Assembly (NCBI RefSeq): GCF_000507185.2
Contig: NZ_AYTM02000002.1
Location: 5,863,501 to 5,927,500 of the forward strand
Source of the DNA: Pseudomonas syringae KCTC 12500
GTDB taxonomy: Bacteria > Pseudomonadota > Gammaproteobacteria > Pseudomonadales > Pseudomonadaceae
Reading direction: 5' to 3'
Length of the DNA: 64,000 bases
The position numbers were made by a program, and so were the translations under genes. Positions 37,973 to 47,220 of the stretch are shown piece by piece (within the stretch, counting starts at the first letter, position 1; each line of letters starts with the position of its first letter). The notes under the pieces were generated by a model. The model saw only the letters and a list, made by a program, of their open reading frames with translations, was not told the DNA's origin and made no database searches.

Positions 37973-40396
37973 TCAGGCCATTGACGTTTCGGGCCGCCAC
38001 CACGCTGGAAACAACTGCTTCACCTTGTGCTCGGCAAAACGGTCATCGATGAGCATCACCACCCCGCTGTCACTTTGGCTGCGAATAACCCGTCCGGCTG
38101 CCTGTATCACCTTCTGCACGCCAGGGTAAAGGTAGGTGTAGTCGTAACCGGCACCGAACAGCGCGGCCATGCGCTGCTTGAACTGTTCGTTGACCGGATT
38201 GAGCTGAGGCAGGCCCAGGGTGGCGATGAACGCGCCGATCAGGCGTGCGCCCGGCAAGTCGATGCCTTCACCGAACGCGCCGCCCAGCACGGCAAAACCG
38301 ATGCCCTGACTGCTCAGGGTGAACCTGTCGAGAAATGCGTGGCGCTCACTCTCGGCCATCCCCCGTGCCTGCTGCCAAAGGCTGATGTGCGGGTGAGTGC
38401 GCGCCATCAGCTCGGCGACCTGCTGCAGGTAATCGAAACTGCTGAAGAACGCCAGGTAATTGCCCGGCCGCGTGTCGAACTGCTCGGCCATCAGTTCGAC
38501 AATCGGCGCCAGCGAAGCCTGACGATGGGTAAAGCGCGTGGAAATACGACTGACGATACGCACGTCGAGCTGATCGTGATGAAACGGCGACTCCACGTCG
38601 ATCCATGCCGTGTTGACCGGCAACCCCAGCAGGTCCGCGTAATAGTGGCGTGGGTTGAGCGTTGCGGAAAACAGTACCGTGCTGCGCGCAGCGGTCAGGC
38701 GCGGGCGGATGAAACGCGCAGGAACGACGTTGCGCAGGCTGAGGCGCGACATAATGCGCTTGCCGCCCGCCTCGCGCCGAGTGATGTCGAAAATGAAATG
38801 CTCATCGAACAGCTCGGCAATGCGCGCAAAGCCGATGGCTTCCAGGTAGAACCCCTGTAACGTGCCATCCACGGCCTGCGGGTGCTCGTTGAAATGATCA
38901 CCGATGGTCGAGATGCACTGGTTGAGGCTGCCGATGAATTTTTCCGGTGCCGCCGAGTACGCCTGATAGGCGCCGGGCTGTACCTTGTGCAGCGCATTCC
39001 ATTGGCGATCCAGACGCTGCAAGGCTTTTTTCACAGGTTCGGGCGCTGTCTGAATCAAGGCTTTCAGCTGGCTCTGATCAAGGCTGGCGCTGTACATCTG
39101 GCGTGCCCGCTCGACCATGTTGTGGGCTTCATCGACCAGCACCGCAACGCGCCACTGATGGAGCTGACCGAGGCCGAACAGCAACGCGCTCAGGTCGAAG
39201 TAATAGTTGTAGTCTGCGATGACCACGTCAGCCCAACGCGCCAGTTCCTGGCTCAGATAATACGGGCAGACCTGATGCTGCAAGGCGACATCGCGTACGC
39301 CCGCCTGATTCAACCACGGCGAGGTCAGCGCCGCCGAGCGAGCGGCTGGCAGACGATCATAAAAGCCGCTGGCCAGCGGACAGGAATCACCGTTACAGGC
39401 TTTGTCCGGATACTCACAGGCCTTGTCGCGCGCCACCAGCTCAAGGACCCGCAGATTCAGCTCCGGCGCGCTGTGATTGATGACTTCCAGCGCATCCAGT
39501 GCCAGTCGACGCCCCGGCGTCTTGGCGGTGAGAAAGAAAATCTTGTCGAGCTTCTGGCCGGGCGCGGCCTTGAGCAAGGGAAACAGCGTGCCCACCGTCT
39601 TGCCGATACCGGTCGGCGCCTGAGCCATCAGGCAACAGCCGGTACTGACGGCCTTGTACACCGACTCGGCCAGCACCCGCTGCCCGGTACGGAAGGACGC
39701 GTGGGGGAATTTCAGGCAGCCAAGCGTCGCGTGCAGCGCCTGCGTATGCGCAAGTTCCTGCTGTGCCCAGCCGAGGAATATCGTGCACTGTCGTTCGAAG
39801 AACGCTTGCAGCGTGGCCGCACTGAACGGCTCGCGAATCAGGGTTTCCTGCTCGCTGACAATGTTGAAATACACCAGTGCCAGCGTCACGCTCTCAAGCT
39901 GCAGGCGCTGGCAAAGCAGCCAGCCGTAGACCTTCACCTGCGCCCAGTGCAACTGACGGTGGTTGGCCGGCATCGCGCCGAGTTCACCGCGATAGGTCTT
40001 CACCTCTTCCAGTTGATTGCGACTGGCGTCATAGCCGTCCGCCCTGCCCCTTACCGTCAGCTCGCGATAATCGCCACTCAACGACAGCTCGGCCTGGTAA
40101 TCGGCACCACGCCGCGTGGCGACCGTACGATGCCCGGCAATGCCTTCCTGAGCCGTGGGTGACGGCGTAAAGCGCAGGTCGAGGTCGCCGACCTTGGCAG
40201 TAAACTCACACAACGCGCGCACGGCCACGACATAACGCGCAGGCAGCTCGCTGGCGAGGACAGGCTCGGGATCAGGGTTTACTGGGGCGTTCGGGGTCAC
40301 TGCGCTGGGGAGCCGTTGGTTGTGAATACTGGACAGGCGTCCAGTTAACAACCTTGAACCACGTCTGGCAAACACAAATGGATCGACGGCCTGCAA
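37973..40396 (-). CDS. DinG/XPD-type ATP-dependent helicase with N-terminal nuclease domain
   Basis: An 807-codon frame. About residues 95-160 hold a PD-(D/E)xK-like nuclease core: GRADGY, LEEVKTY and HRQLHWAQVKVYGW. The helicase part has Walker A QAPTGIGKTVGT, DEAHN (motif II), Cys-rich iron-sulfur candidates CEYPDKAC, CNGDSCPLASG and CPYYLSQE, and a C-terminal helicase motif QAAGRVIRS. This is a 5'-3' XPD-like helicase. The first in-frame start is TTG 40396; the first ~25 residues overlap a strong inverted repeat (40328-40345) and are not conserved-looking, so the true start may be an internal GTG/TTG. Confidence 0.88.
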   Translation of the reverse strand: MQAVDPFVFARRGSRLLTGRLSSIHNQRLPSAVTPNAPVNPDPEPVLASELPARYVVAVRALCEFTAKVGDLDLRFTPSPTAQEGIAGHRTVATRRGADYQAELSLSGDYRELTVRGRADGYDASRNQLEEVKTYRGELGAMPANHRQLHWAQVKVYGWLLCQRLQLESVTLALVYFNIVSEQETLIREPFSAATLQAFFERQCTIFLGWAQQELAHTQALHATLGCLKFPHASFRTGQRVLAESVYKAVSTGCCLMAQAPTGIGKTVGTLFPLLKAAPGQKLDKIFFLTAKTPGRRLALDALEVINHSAPELNLRVLELVARDKACEYPDKACNGDSCPLASGFYDRLPAARSAALTSPWLNQAGVRDVALQHQVCPYYLSQELARWADVVIADYNYYFDLSALLFGLGQLHQWRVAVLVDEAHNMVERARQMYSASLDQSQLKALIQTAPEPVKKALQRLDRQWNALHKVQPGAYQAYSAAPEKFIGSLNQCISTIGDHFNEHPQAVDGTLQGFYLEAIGFARIAELFDEHFIFDITRREAGGKRIMSRLSLRNVVPARFIRPRLTAARSTVLFSATLNPRHYYADLLGLPVNTAWIDVESPFHHDQLDVRIVSRISTRFTHRQASLAPIVELMAEQFDTRPGNYLAFFSSFDYLQQVAELMARTHPHISLWQQARGMAESERHAFLDRFTLSSQGIGFAVLGGAFGEGIDLPGARLIGAFIATLGLPQLNPVNEQFKQRMAALFGAGYDYTYLYPGVQKVIQAAGRVIRSQSDSGVVMLIDDRFAEHKVKQLFPAWWRPETSMA
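40328..40345. promoter_or_regulatory. Perfect inverted repeat at the helicase 5' end
   Basis: ACTGGAC-AGGC-GTCCAGT, 7-bp arms with a 4-base spacer, 50-70 bp inside the annotated start of the helicase frame. It could be an operator or hairpin, which would place the true start downstream. Confidence 0.45.
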
Positions 40397-40405
40397 CGGC
40401 GACGT

Positions 40406-41812
40406 CTATGGCAGACGAGCCTGGCTCAATGCCTCTCCCAGCGCGCTCAGCAGCCTGGCAGGTTCACGGGTCCAGTCAGTGGCATAACTGACCCACAGAT
40501 GTTGCGAGTAGCGGTTCTGCACAGTGAACAGCTCACCGGGGCTGACGACAATCGACTGGGCCAGCAACGCAATGAAGACCTGGCGCATGTCCACCGGGTA
40601 TGCGCTCTCGGCCCACACGCCGCAGCCGCCCTCGGGCAACTGATAACGCAGCGTCCCGCCGGTGTGTTCATCCAGTTGCCGGGGCATCGATTGCATGCGC
40701 GTGCCCAGCGTCTCTCGCAACGCCAGCAGTTGCCTGTCCAGACGCCCGCTGCTGCATAACCTGGCGATGGCCCTTTGCCGAAGCGGCGGCAGTTCGAATG
40801 TTCGCAGGCAGAAATACTGCTGCCATCGCGTATCCAGGCTCTTGCACAGCAGGTAAGCATAGGGCGCTTCAGGCCCCATGCTCTTCTCGAATCCGCCGAT
40901 GATCACTAGCCGCTGCGGGTCGATCCAGTGGCGCAGCGGAACTTGCCCGCCAACAAACTGCAACCCGGCGTGACTGTCGTTTTCCAGCACCCAGACGTGA
41001 TGACGATTGAGCACTTCGGCGACAGCCTGGCTGTTGTTCTGCGGACGCACGCTGCCTCGCACCGGGTTCAGCAACGAGGGCAACACGACAAGCCCTATGT
41101 CATGGCCGCGCAGCAGGCCGTCGAGCCGGGCCGCATCAAGGCAGCCGGTCTCGTCCAGCGGCAGTTCGATAATCCGGATATCGAATGATTGCAGCAGGCG
41201 CAGCAACCCCCAGGCACAGGGCGATTCCACCAGTACCGTACCGCCGCGCAGGCCCAGTGTGCCGAGCACCGCCTTGAATGCGCCGTGAAAGTCAGCGGCG
41301 ACATAGACATTGTCAGCGTGCCAGCAATGCGCTGCGTCGCGGGTGTAACGGGCGGCAATTGCCGTGCGAAGTTCCGGCTCGCCGAATGGCTGAAAAACCG
41401 GGTCCCGCTGACGCGGGTAATGCCTGCCCAGCTCGCGTTCCATCGCCGGCAGCGGACTGTCCTGGGCGTGCAAAAGCGCCGGCTCATCGCAACCCAGCAA
41501 CGCCATGCCGGGACGCCTGGCGTTGTCGTACAGGGCCTGTAAAAGATCGCCGTCTGAGTCAGGCAATACGTGACCCTGCGCACTCAAGCTGCGCGCTACC
41601 GAGTAATAACCCGATTTTGGCAGCGAATAGACGCGCCCTTCCTTTTCCAGCAATGAATAGGCGCTTTGCACCGTCGATATCGATACGTTCAGTCGCTGGG
41701 CCAGCTGTCGCAATGACGGCATTTTCAGCGCCGGCTCGCCCTGCTGCTGGTCAACCAGACGCACCAGGTAGCGGTAGACCGCCTGATAGGCGAAATCCGT
41801 GTTGTTTTTCAT
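40406..41812 (-). CDS. MocR-type GntR regulator with aminotransferase-like domain
   Basis: A 468-residue fusion: an N-terminal GntR winged helix (MPSLRQLAQRLNVSISTVQSAYSLLEKEGRVYSLPKSGYY, residues 29-68) and a C-terminal PLP-dependent fold I domain. The PLP Lys lies in LVIIGGFEKSMGPEAPYA near residue 304. It regulates genes in response to PLP or an amino compound. It sits between the nuclease-helicase and the PP-loop gene, all on the minus strand. The 91-bp gap upstream may hold its promoter; its target is not clear. Confidence 0.88.
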   Translation of the reverse strand: MKNNTDFAYQAVYRYLVRLVDQQQGEPALKMPSLRQLAQRLNVSISTVQSAYSLLEKEGRVYSLPKSGYYSVARSLSAQGHVLPDSDGDLLQALYDNARRPGMALLGCDEPALLHAQDSPLPAMERELGRHYPRQRDPVFQPFGEPELRTAIAARYTRDAAHCWHADNVYVAADFHGAFKAVLGTLGLRGGTVLVESPCAWGLLRLLQSFDIRIIELPLDETGCLDAARLDGLLRGHDIGLVVLPSLLNPVRGSVRPQNNSQAVAEVLNRHHVWVLENDSHAGLQFVGGQVPLRHWIDPQRLVIIGGFEKSMGPEAPYAYLLCKSLDTRWQQYFCLRTFELPPLRQRAIARLCSSGRLDRQLLALRETLGTRMQSMPRQLDEHTGGTLRYQLPEGGCGVWAESAYPVDMRQVFIALLAQSIVVSPGELFTVQNRYSQHLWVSYATDWTREPARLLSALGEALSQARLP

Positions 41813-41903
41813 GCAGGTACCCGCCGCTCAACCAGAACAGGCTTCAGAACATTGCTGCATGACCGACGCCGTTTGCAGGCAGCAGCCATGCCTGGCAACC
41901 GGA

Positions 41904-43406
41904 TCAGCGTCCCGAGAGCATCTCGGCCACTGCCTGACCCGTCGCAGGGTCGACGGTCATGATCCGGCGCTTGTCGGGGTCGGCAGCGCGGATTCTGGCG
42001 ATGATTGACTGCGGGTCGTCGAAGTTCACCCGCTGCTTGCCGTAGAGGTTGTGCAATGACTTGAGGCTCAAACCGCTGATATCCACCAGCCACTGCATGA
42101 CCTGGTCCGGCGCCGTCGAACCCGACAGCGCCTTATGCAGATCCGGCAGCGCCACCAGCATCCCCGGGTGGCAACTGCGCAGAAACGACTCCAGACCATG
42201 GCCATGATCCACGAACGGCGAAAACAGCATGCACACCAGTTGAGTCTCGTTCAGGCCGAAGCCCTCCTGAGCGAAGCTCGATGCCAGCTCGCGGCGCGCC
42301 TCGATGCGCGCCCGACCGGCATAAGCGCTGAGCGTCTGGTCGATCAATCGCGGCGGCATTTGCTTTCTGCGCATCAGTGACGTCGCCAGTTCAAGGTATT
42401 CGGCGATCCCGTCGGCATAAGTACGCGCTTGCAGGTACTGCGCCGTCAGGCCGCGCATGTGAGCCATCAACAAAGGGTTGGCGCAATCCGATTCACTGAA
42501 GCTGAACGACAGATCATCGAAGCGGAAATCGAGGAATTCGGTCAGCAGGTTCCAGTGCTCGTCCGCCTTGCAACTGACCAGATCGGCAATAGTGATGAAC
42601 GCCGGCGTGCTGCTTTTTTCAGGCAGCACCATGGCTCGGCTTGCCGGGGGGCCGTCATCGTCCTCGCCGTACAGCTCGTGATAATAGGCCTGGCCAATCG
42701 TATCGATGACCTTGAGCACGCTGGCCAGCGTCTGCTTGCCCCAACTGCCCGAGTATTGCCCGGTACGCTGAGCCAGACGCATGATCCAGGTCGCGTACTG
42801 ACGCTGCTCTCTGCGCGAGTCGCCACTGACCACCGCATCGACACCGCTGCCCCAGCTCAGGGCGCGCCCCAGAAACTCCGCCAGCCCGAGGTAGCAGGTG
42901 TTGCAAAACGTGGTGCGGGCGTCGCCTGCGGACAGGTGGCCACCCAGCAGCATGTCCAGGCGATTCTGCTCACGCCCCGCGCTGGAAAAAGGCAGGTCCG
43001 GCTCGAAGGCCTGGGTGTACTGATTGTCGATCACCAGCATCTCGACACGCGGGTCGTCGTACAGAAACAACGCTGAATAGGTGCGGTTGATGTTATCCAT
43101 CACCGCAGGGGTCATGCCCACGTGACGCCGATTGGCAACCCGCAGGTTGAACGTACCGGGCGAGCGGCAGGCAATACTCAACTGGGCAGCGCGCAAAAAG
43201 GCAAGCGTGTAGGCACTGTCCTTGCCACCGCCGAAAGCCACCAGCACCTTGAAGCCGGCAATCCGCTCGATGCCGCCAGCCGCAACAATCAGACGCTGGA
43301 TCAACAACTGCAGCGCGGTGCGCTCTGCACGCGAGAAGTACCCCAACAAGCGTTGCAGCACTTGCTGGTAGACATAATTCATTGCCTGTTCGTGAATAGA
43401 ACTCAT
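41904..43406 (-). CDS. Uncharacterised PP-loop ATP pyrophosphatase-like protein
   Basis: A 500-residue protein of unknown function. The PP-loop motif is VAFGGGKDSAYTLAFL near residue 55, close to the canonical SGGxDS motif but with G for the first S. Later features are FCNTCYLGLAEFLG with CxxC near residue 170, VVSGDSRREQ near 193, and SESDCANPLLMAHMRGL near 305, suggesting an adenylating enzyme for thiolation, amidation or ligation. Length is greater than TtcA or QueC-type enzymes. It lies upstream of a MocR regulator on the same strand. No recognised partner gene is nearby, so the substrate is open. Confidence 0.75.
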   Translation of the reverse strand: MSSIHEQAMNYVYQQVLQRLLGYFSRAERTALQLLIQRLIVAAGGIERIAGFKVLVAFGGGKDSAYTLAFLRAAQLSIACRSPGTFNLRVANRRHVGMTPAVMDNINRTYSALFLYDDPRVEMLVIDNQYTQAFEPDLPFSSAGREQNRLDMLLGGHLSAGDARTTFCNTCYLGLAEFLGRALSWGSGVDAVVSGDSRREQRQYATWIMRLAQRTGQYSGSWGKQTLASVLKVIDTIGQAYYHELYGEDDDGPPASRAMVLPEKSSTPAFITIADLVSCKADEHWNLLTEFLDFRFDDLSFSFSESDCANPLLMAHMRGLTAQYLQARTYADGIAEYLELATSLMRRKQMPPRLIDQTLSAYAGRARIEARRELASSFAQEGFGLNETQLVCMLFSPFVDHGHGLESFLRSCHPGMLVALPDLHKALSGSTAPDQVMQWLVDISGLSLKSLHNLYGKQRVNFDDPQSIIARIRAADPDKRRIMTVDPATGQAVAEMLSGR

Positions 43407-43995
43407 TGTGTGCCACCTGCCTGTCGCTCAAGGCATGACACGGTGCAGACAGAACATTGAACATCAAGCTGACAACCAAACTTATAGTCGCGCATGACTC
43501 ATTCCCTGAGTGGTAATTACCGACGCATTATCAGCATCTTTGAAACAATTACAATAGACAGTTTGCTTTCAAAAACAGTGCAGCCAGCAGAGCACCTTCA
43601 ACAACTTAAACAAACCGTTTAATTGTGCTATCGAACTCATGAGACACGCGAAACTCTTGAAAGTCATAGCCTGCAAACCCTTCAGGCAGGCTGTTGAGGC
43701 TTTACCGATGCCCTTGGGGCATCGATCCAGTTACTGTTTCATTCTAGCCCGTGGGAAAGGACACTTATAAGTCGCCGTGACTGTCAGCGCCAATACACTT
43801 AAATAAACAGTCGAGACAGCCCTGCCGCTGCGATGCTCTTTTTAATATTCATTCACGGTTACCCCACTTCCAGAAAAACTGACAGGGGCATTATTCAGAA
43901 GTGTTTAATTCGTGGTGTTCTTTTTCAATGTGGAATGCAAAAAGCCTTCCGTTCGGAAGGCTTTTCAATAACGAGCGCTGACAGGAGGTGATGAA
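43407..43995. other. Structured AT-rich intergenic region upstream of the PP-loop gene
   Basis: About 590 bases without a supported gene. It includes a perfect CGATGCCC-TTG-GGGCATCG hairpin (43706-43724), a palindrome ACTTATAAGT near 43763, and a terminator stem at 43939-43965 (AAAAGCCTTCC/GGAAGGCTTTT) behind the quinone reductase gene. The region from 43500 to 43620 is notably AT-rich. It probably contains the PP-loop promoter; a small RNA is possible but unproved. Confidence 0.45.
43939..43965 (-). terminator. Intrinsic terminator after the quinone reductase gene
   Basis: Stem AAAAGCCTTCC / GGAAGGCTTTT with loop GTTC; on the minus strand it is followed by a short T-run. It lies about 30 bp after the stop of the 340-residue reductase. 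Confidence 0.75.
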
Positions 43996-45018
43996 TCAGA
44001 CCGCCTCGACTTCCAGCACCGCACGCCCGCCAATCGGGCAGACATCCATGTAACGGTGCGCCTGCACCACTTGCTCGAACGGAAAGCTGCGCGTCTGCAA
44101 CGGCGCCAGTACCTTGTCGCGAGTCATCTGATTGATGTCCTGCAAGGCACGCTGCAGCGCTTCTTGATCCTGGGTAATGCCCAGCTCGGGCTTGCCGGTG
44201 AAATTGCCCAGGCAATGCACGTAGAACTGGATGTTCTTCTGGAACGCGGCACAGGCCGGAAACGGCGTCTGATTACCACCTTGCAGGCCATACAGCACCA
44301 GACTGCCACGTGGCGCAAGCACATCGCCCATGATCGACATCTGCGGACCACCAAGGCCATCGAAGACGGCATCGACACCACGGTTGTCGGTGTGCTTGTT
44401 GATCGCCATCAACAAGTCCTGTTCTTCGGTGACGACCACCTTGTCGGCCCCCAGTGACAGCAGATACTCACGGGCGTCTTCGGTCTTGGTCGCGGCGATG
44501 ACCCGAGCACCCAGCGCCTTGCCCAACTGCACGAATGCAGGGCCGGAGCAGTGGCTGGCGTCGGTGACCAGTACGGTTTGACCGGACTTGATACGCGCCA
44601 GATCAACGTATGCAAAGTAAGCCACCAGATACGGCGTGTAATGCACGCTGGCCTGGACCGGCGTCAGTACATCCGGATAGCGGGTCAATGCACGGCGCGG
44701 CATGACGATGGATTCGCCGTAAACCGGGTGCTGATTGGCGTCGGCAGCAGGAAAACTGGCGACCTTGTCGCCCACTTGCAGATCATCAACACCGTCGCCC
44801 AGCGCGGTAACCACGCCAGCCATCTCATAACCCAGACCGGCAGGCAGCCGGGCTTGGGTAGACGCGAGATTTTGCCGCCAAAGAACGTCGTACCAGCTGA
44901 CACCGATGGCCTGAACACGCACCTGTACCTCGCCGGTGACAGGCGACGCGACAGGATGCTCTTCGACTTTGAGCACCTCGGCCGGGCCAAACTGGTGAAA
45001 ACGGATCGTGCGGGACAT
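43996..45018 (-). CDS. Zinc-independent NADPH:quinone reductase-like MDR enzyme
   Basis: A 340-residue medium-chain dehydrogenase/reductase. The N-terminal GroES-like domain has VQAIGVSWYDVLWRQN; the nucleotide-binding segment is TVLVTDASHCSGPAFVQLGKALGARVIA near residue 150. Cysteines of the structural zinc are absent. It is divergent from a LysR regulator (45329), a common arrangement where the regulator controls the reductase. Confidence 0.85.
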   Translation of the reverse strand: MSRTIRFHQFGPAEVLKVEEHPVASPVTGEVQVRVQAIGVSWYDVLWRQNLASTQARLPAGLGYEMAGVVTALGDGVDDLQVGDKVASFPAADANQHPVYGESIVMPRRALTRYPDVLTPVQASVHYTPYLVAYFAYVDLARIKSGQTVLVTDASHCSGPAFVQLGKALGARVIAATKTEDAREYLLSLGADKVVVTEEQDLLMAINKHTDNRGVDAVFDGLGGPQMSIMGDVLAPRGSLVLYGLQGGNQTPFPACAAFQKNIQFYVHCLGNFTGKPELGITQDQEALQRALQDINQMTRDKVLAPLQTRSFPFEQVVQAHRYMDVCPIGGRAVLEVEAV

Positions 45019-45328
45019 TTAGAACCTCGCCTGGTGAACCTTGATGCCACAAACTTTATCCGGGCATTGCCGGCAACACCATCGGTGGCTATTAATAGTC
45101 GACATGCCTGTCATCGATTGTGTCCTGTGCGCTGCACGGCGCAGCCAGACAGCGTCTGGGCGTCGATGCGCGTAATGGCCGCCATTGTTCGCATGTCGAC
45201 GAAACATTGCAAGCCGTGTGGACATTCAGTAACCCCCACAGTAATTTTCGCTGCCCCCGACCCGCATTTGCTCGTACTATCGCACCCTGCTCACGTCCTC
45301 AACCGACAAATGGCCCGAGATATTCCGC
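45019..45328. promoter_or_regulatory. Divergent promoter region of quinone reductase and LysR genes
   Basis: 310 bp between divergent genes with no supported ORF. It should hold the LysR-binding site; no clear T-N11-A repeat could be assigned by eye. Confidence 0.45.
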
Positions 45329-46243
45329 ATGAATCGCAACGACCTGCGTCGCGTCGACCTCAATTTGCTCATCGTTTTCGAGACCCTGATGCATGAGCGC
45401 AGCGTCACGCGTGCGGCGGAAAAGCTGTTTCTCGGTCAGCCGGCAATCAGCGCTGCGCTGTCACGGCTACGCGGCCTGTTCGATGATCCACTGTTCGTGC
45501 GCACCGGGCGCAGCATGGAGCCCACCGCCCGGGCGACGGAAATCTTCGCCCTGCTCTCCCCGGCACTCGACTCCATCTCGACAGCGGTCAGCCGCGCCTC
45601 GGAGTTCGACCCGGCGACCAGCACCTCGGTCTTCCGCATCGGCCTGTCCGATGACGTCGAGTTCGCACTGTTGCCCACCCTGCTCAAGCGTCTGCGCTCC
45701 GAAGCGCCGGGCATTGTGCTGGTAGTCAGGCGAGTCAATTACATCCTCATGCCGCCCCTGCTTGCCTCCGGGGAGATTTCCGTCGGCGTCAGCTACACCC
45801 AGGACCTGCCCGCCAACGCCAAGCGCAAAGTCTTGCGCAGGAGCAAGCCGCAACTGCTGCGCGCCGACTCGATACCCGGCCCGTTGAGCCTCGACGACTT
45901 CTGCGCCCGCCCCCATGCACTGGTCTCCTTCGCCGGCGACCTGAGCGGCTTCATCGACGAACACCTGGAAAAACTCGACCGCAAACGCCACGTCGTCCTC
46001 GCCGTGCCCCAGTTCAATGGACTGGCGACACTGCTGACCGGCACCGACATCATCGCCACCGTGCCTGATTATGCGGCGCAGGTCCTGACCGCCGCAGGAG
46101 GCGTTCGCTCCGAAGACCTGCCGATTGAAACCAGGACGTTCGAACTGCACATGGCCTGGCGCGGCGCGCAGGATAATGACCCCGGGGAGCGTTGGTTGAG
46201 GTCGCGGATTCAGATGTTTTTCGGGGATCCGGATAGTCTTTAG
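45329..46243 (+). CDS. LysR-family transcriptional regulator
   Basis: A 304-residue regulator. The HTH covers residues about 8-40 (LLIVFETLMHERSVTRAAEKLFLGQPAISAALSRLR), followed by the substrate-binding-like effector domain. It is divergently placed from the quinone reductase-like gene, which it likely controls. Confidence 0.88.
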   Translation: MNRNDLRRVDLNLLIVFETLMHERSVTRAAEKLFLGQPAISAALSRLRGLFDDPLFVRTGRSMEPTARATEIFALLSPALDSISTAVSRASEFDPATSTSVFRIGLSDDVEFALLPTLLKRLRSEAPGIVLVVRRVNYILMPPLLASGEISVGVSYTQDLPANAKRKVLRRSKPQLLRADSIPGPLSLDDFCARPHALVSFAGDLSGFIDEHLEKLDRKRHVVLAVPQFNGLATLLTGTDIIATVPDYAAQVLTAAGGVRSEDLPIETRTFELHMAWRGAQDNDPGERWLRSRIQMFFGDPDSL

Positions 46244-46299
46244 GGGGCGTTGGGGAGGCTGTAGTGATGGCGCCATTGCCTTGCACAATCCTTAGGGCA

Positions 46300-46541
46300 T
46301 TCCTCTGCTATCACTCGGCACGGGATCGTCTCGCTTGCTGGTAGCGGGCCTTCAACGCCAGGTAGCACAGGCAGCCTCCATAGCATTGGTAGATGAGGTG
46401 GAGCATGGCCTGGAACCTCATCGTTTGATTCGTTTCATGGACTCCTTGGGCACCAAGGACACACCGGAAACCCTCCAGGTTTTCCTGACCACCCACTCGC
46501 CTGTTGCCCTACGAGAACTGTCAGACGCCAACGGAAGGTGA
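46300..46541 (+). pseudogene. Remnant of an AAA/OLD-type ATPase
   Basis: The reading frame encodes GTGSSRLLVAGLQRQVAQAASIALVDEVEHGLEP and then FLTTHSPVALREL. This is the Walker B/D-loop region (ALVDEVEHGLEPHRL) and the H-loop (TTHSP) of an ATP-binding, RecF/OLD-like protein. The Walker A half is missing upstream, and only 68 codons follow the ATG at 46335. It is therefore a deletion remnant at the left edge of the Hcp island. Confidence 0.6.
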
Positions 46542-46629
46542 TTGCGCATTCTGCAATGGTACTAATTCTGCAGAAATACTAAAATGCGACTGATTTTTTC
46601 ATTTTTGTTTTTGAAGAACAGGGAGTTCT

Positions 46630-47124
46630 ATGTCTTTTGATGCGTTTATGAAGGTTGATGGTGTTGAGGGCGAGTCTCTTGACGATGGGCACAAAGGTTG
46701 GGTCGAGTTGCTTTCCTACCACTACAACGCCATGCAGTCCATCAGTCAGACAGCCAGCTCGAATGGGGGAGCTACTGCTGGAGGGGTTTCCCTTGGCGAT
46801 TTCCAGATCAGCAAATATGTGGATAGAGCCACCCCGAAGCTATTTGAGCTTTGCTGTAGGGGTTCGCATATCAAAAATGTGACCATTCGAATCCATCGTG
46901 CGGGAACTGAAAAGTTCAAGTATCTAGACATCGTACTTGAAGAAGTTCTGATCTCATTAGTAAGCGGTCAAGGTGCCGACCAGTCAGGTTTCCCCATAGA
47001 AGTAGTAAACCTGAATTACGGCCGCATTAAATTTGAATATTCACAACAACGTCGCGCCGATGGTGGTAGTGCCGGTATCGTTTCTGGTGGCTGGGACAGG
47101 ACTGCGAATAAGCCATTTGCGTAA
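46630..47124 (+). CDS. hcp: Type VI secretion tube protein Hcp
   Basis: A 164-residue Hcp protein, which stacks as hexameric rings in the T6SS tube and carries effectors. The typical start MSFDAFMKVDGVEGES and the beta-strand pattern (GWVELLSYHYNAMQ, CCRGSHIKNVTIRIHRAG, EVVNLNYGRIKFEY) match. No other structural T6SS gene is nearby, so this is an orphan Hcp that would be used by a machine encoded elsewhere. GGGAG precedes the ATG. The surrounding region is AT-rich, and two genes for a probable effector and immunity protein follow. Confidence 0.93.
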   Translation: MSFDAFMKVDGVEGESLDDGHKGWVELLSYHYNAMQSISQTASSNGGATAGGVSLGDFQISKYVDRATPKLFELCCRGSHIKNVTIRIHRAGTEKFKYLDIVLEEVLISLVSGQGADQSGFPIEVVNLNYGRIKFEYSQQRRADGGSAGIVSGGWDRTANKPFA

Positions 47125-47220
47125 GCGAATTGATTGAGTACCAACAAATAAAATTGAAAAAATAATCTTAAGGGTAGATGTATGACTAACCGCACATACA
47201 TCACCTGGCGGGAGTGAAGA

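Noticed and set aside
38882..40162. Plus-strand open frame of 426 codons over the helicase gene
   Set aside because: Antisense shadow of the helicase; amino-acid composition is not protein-like.
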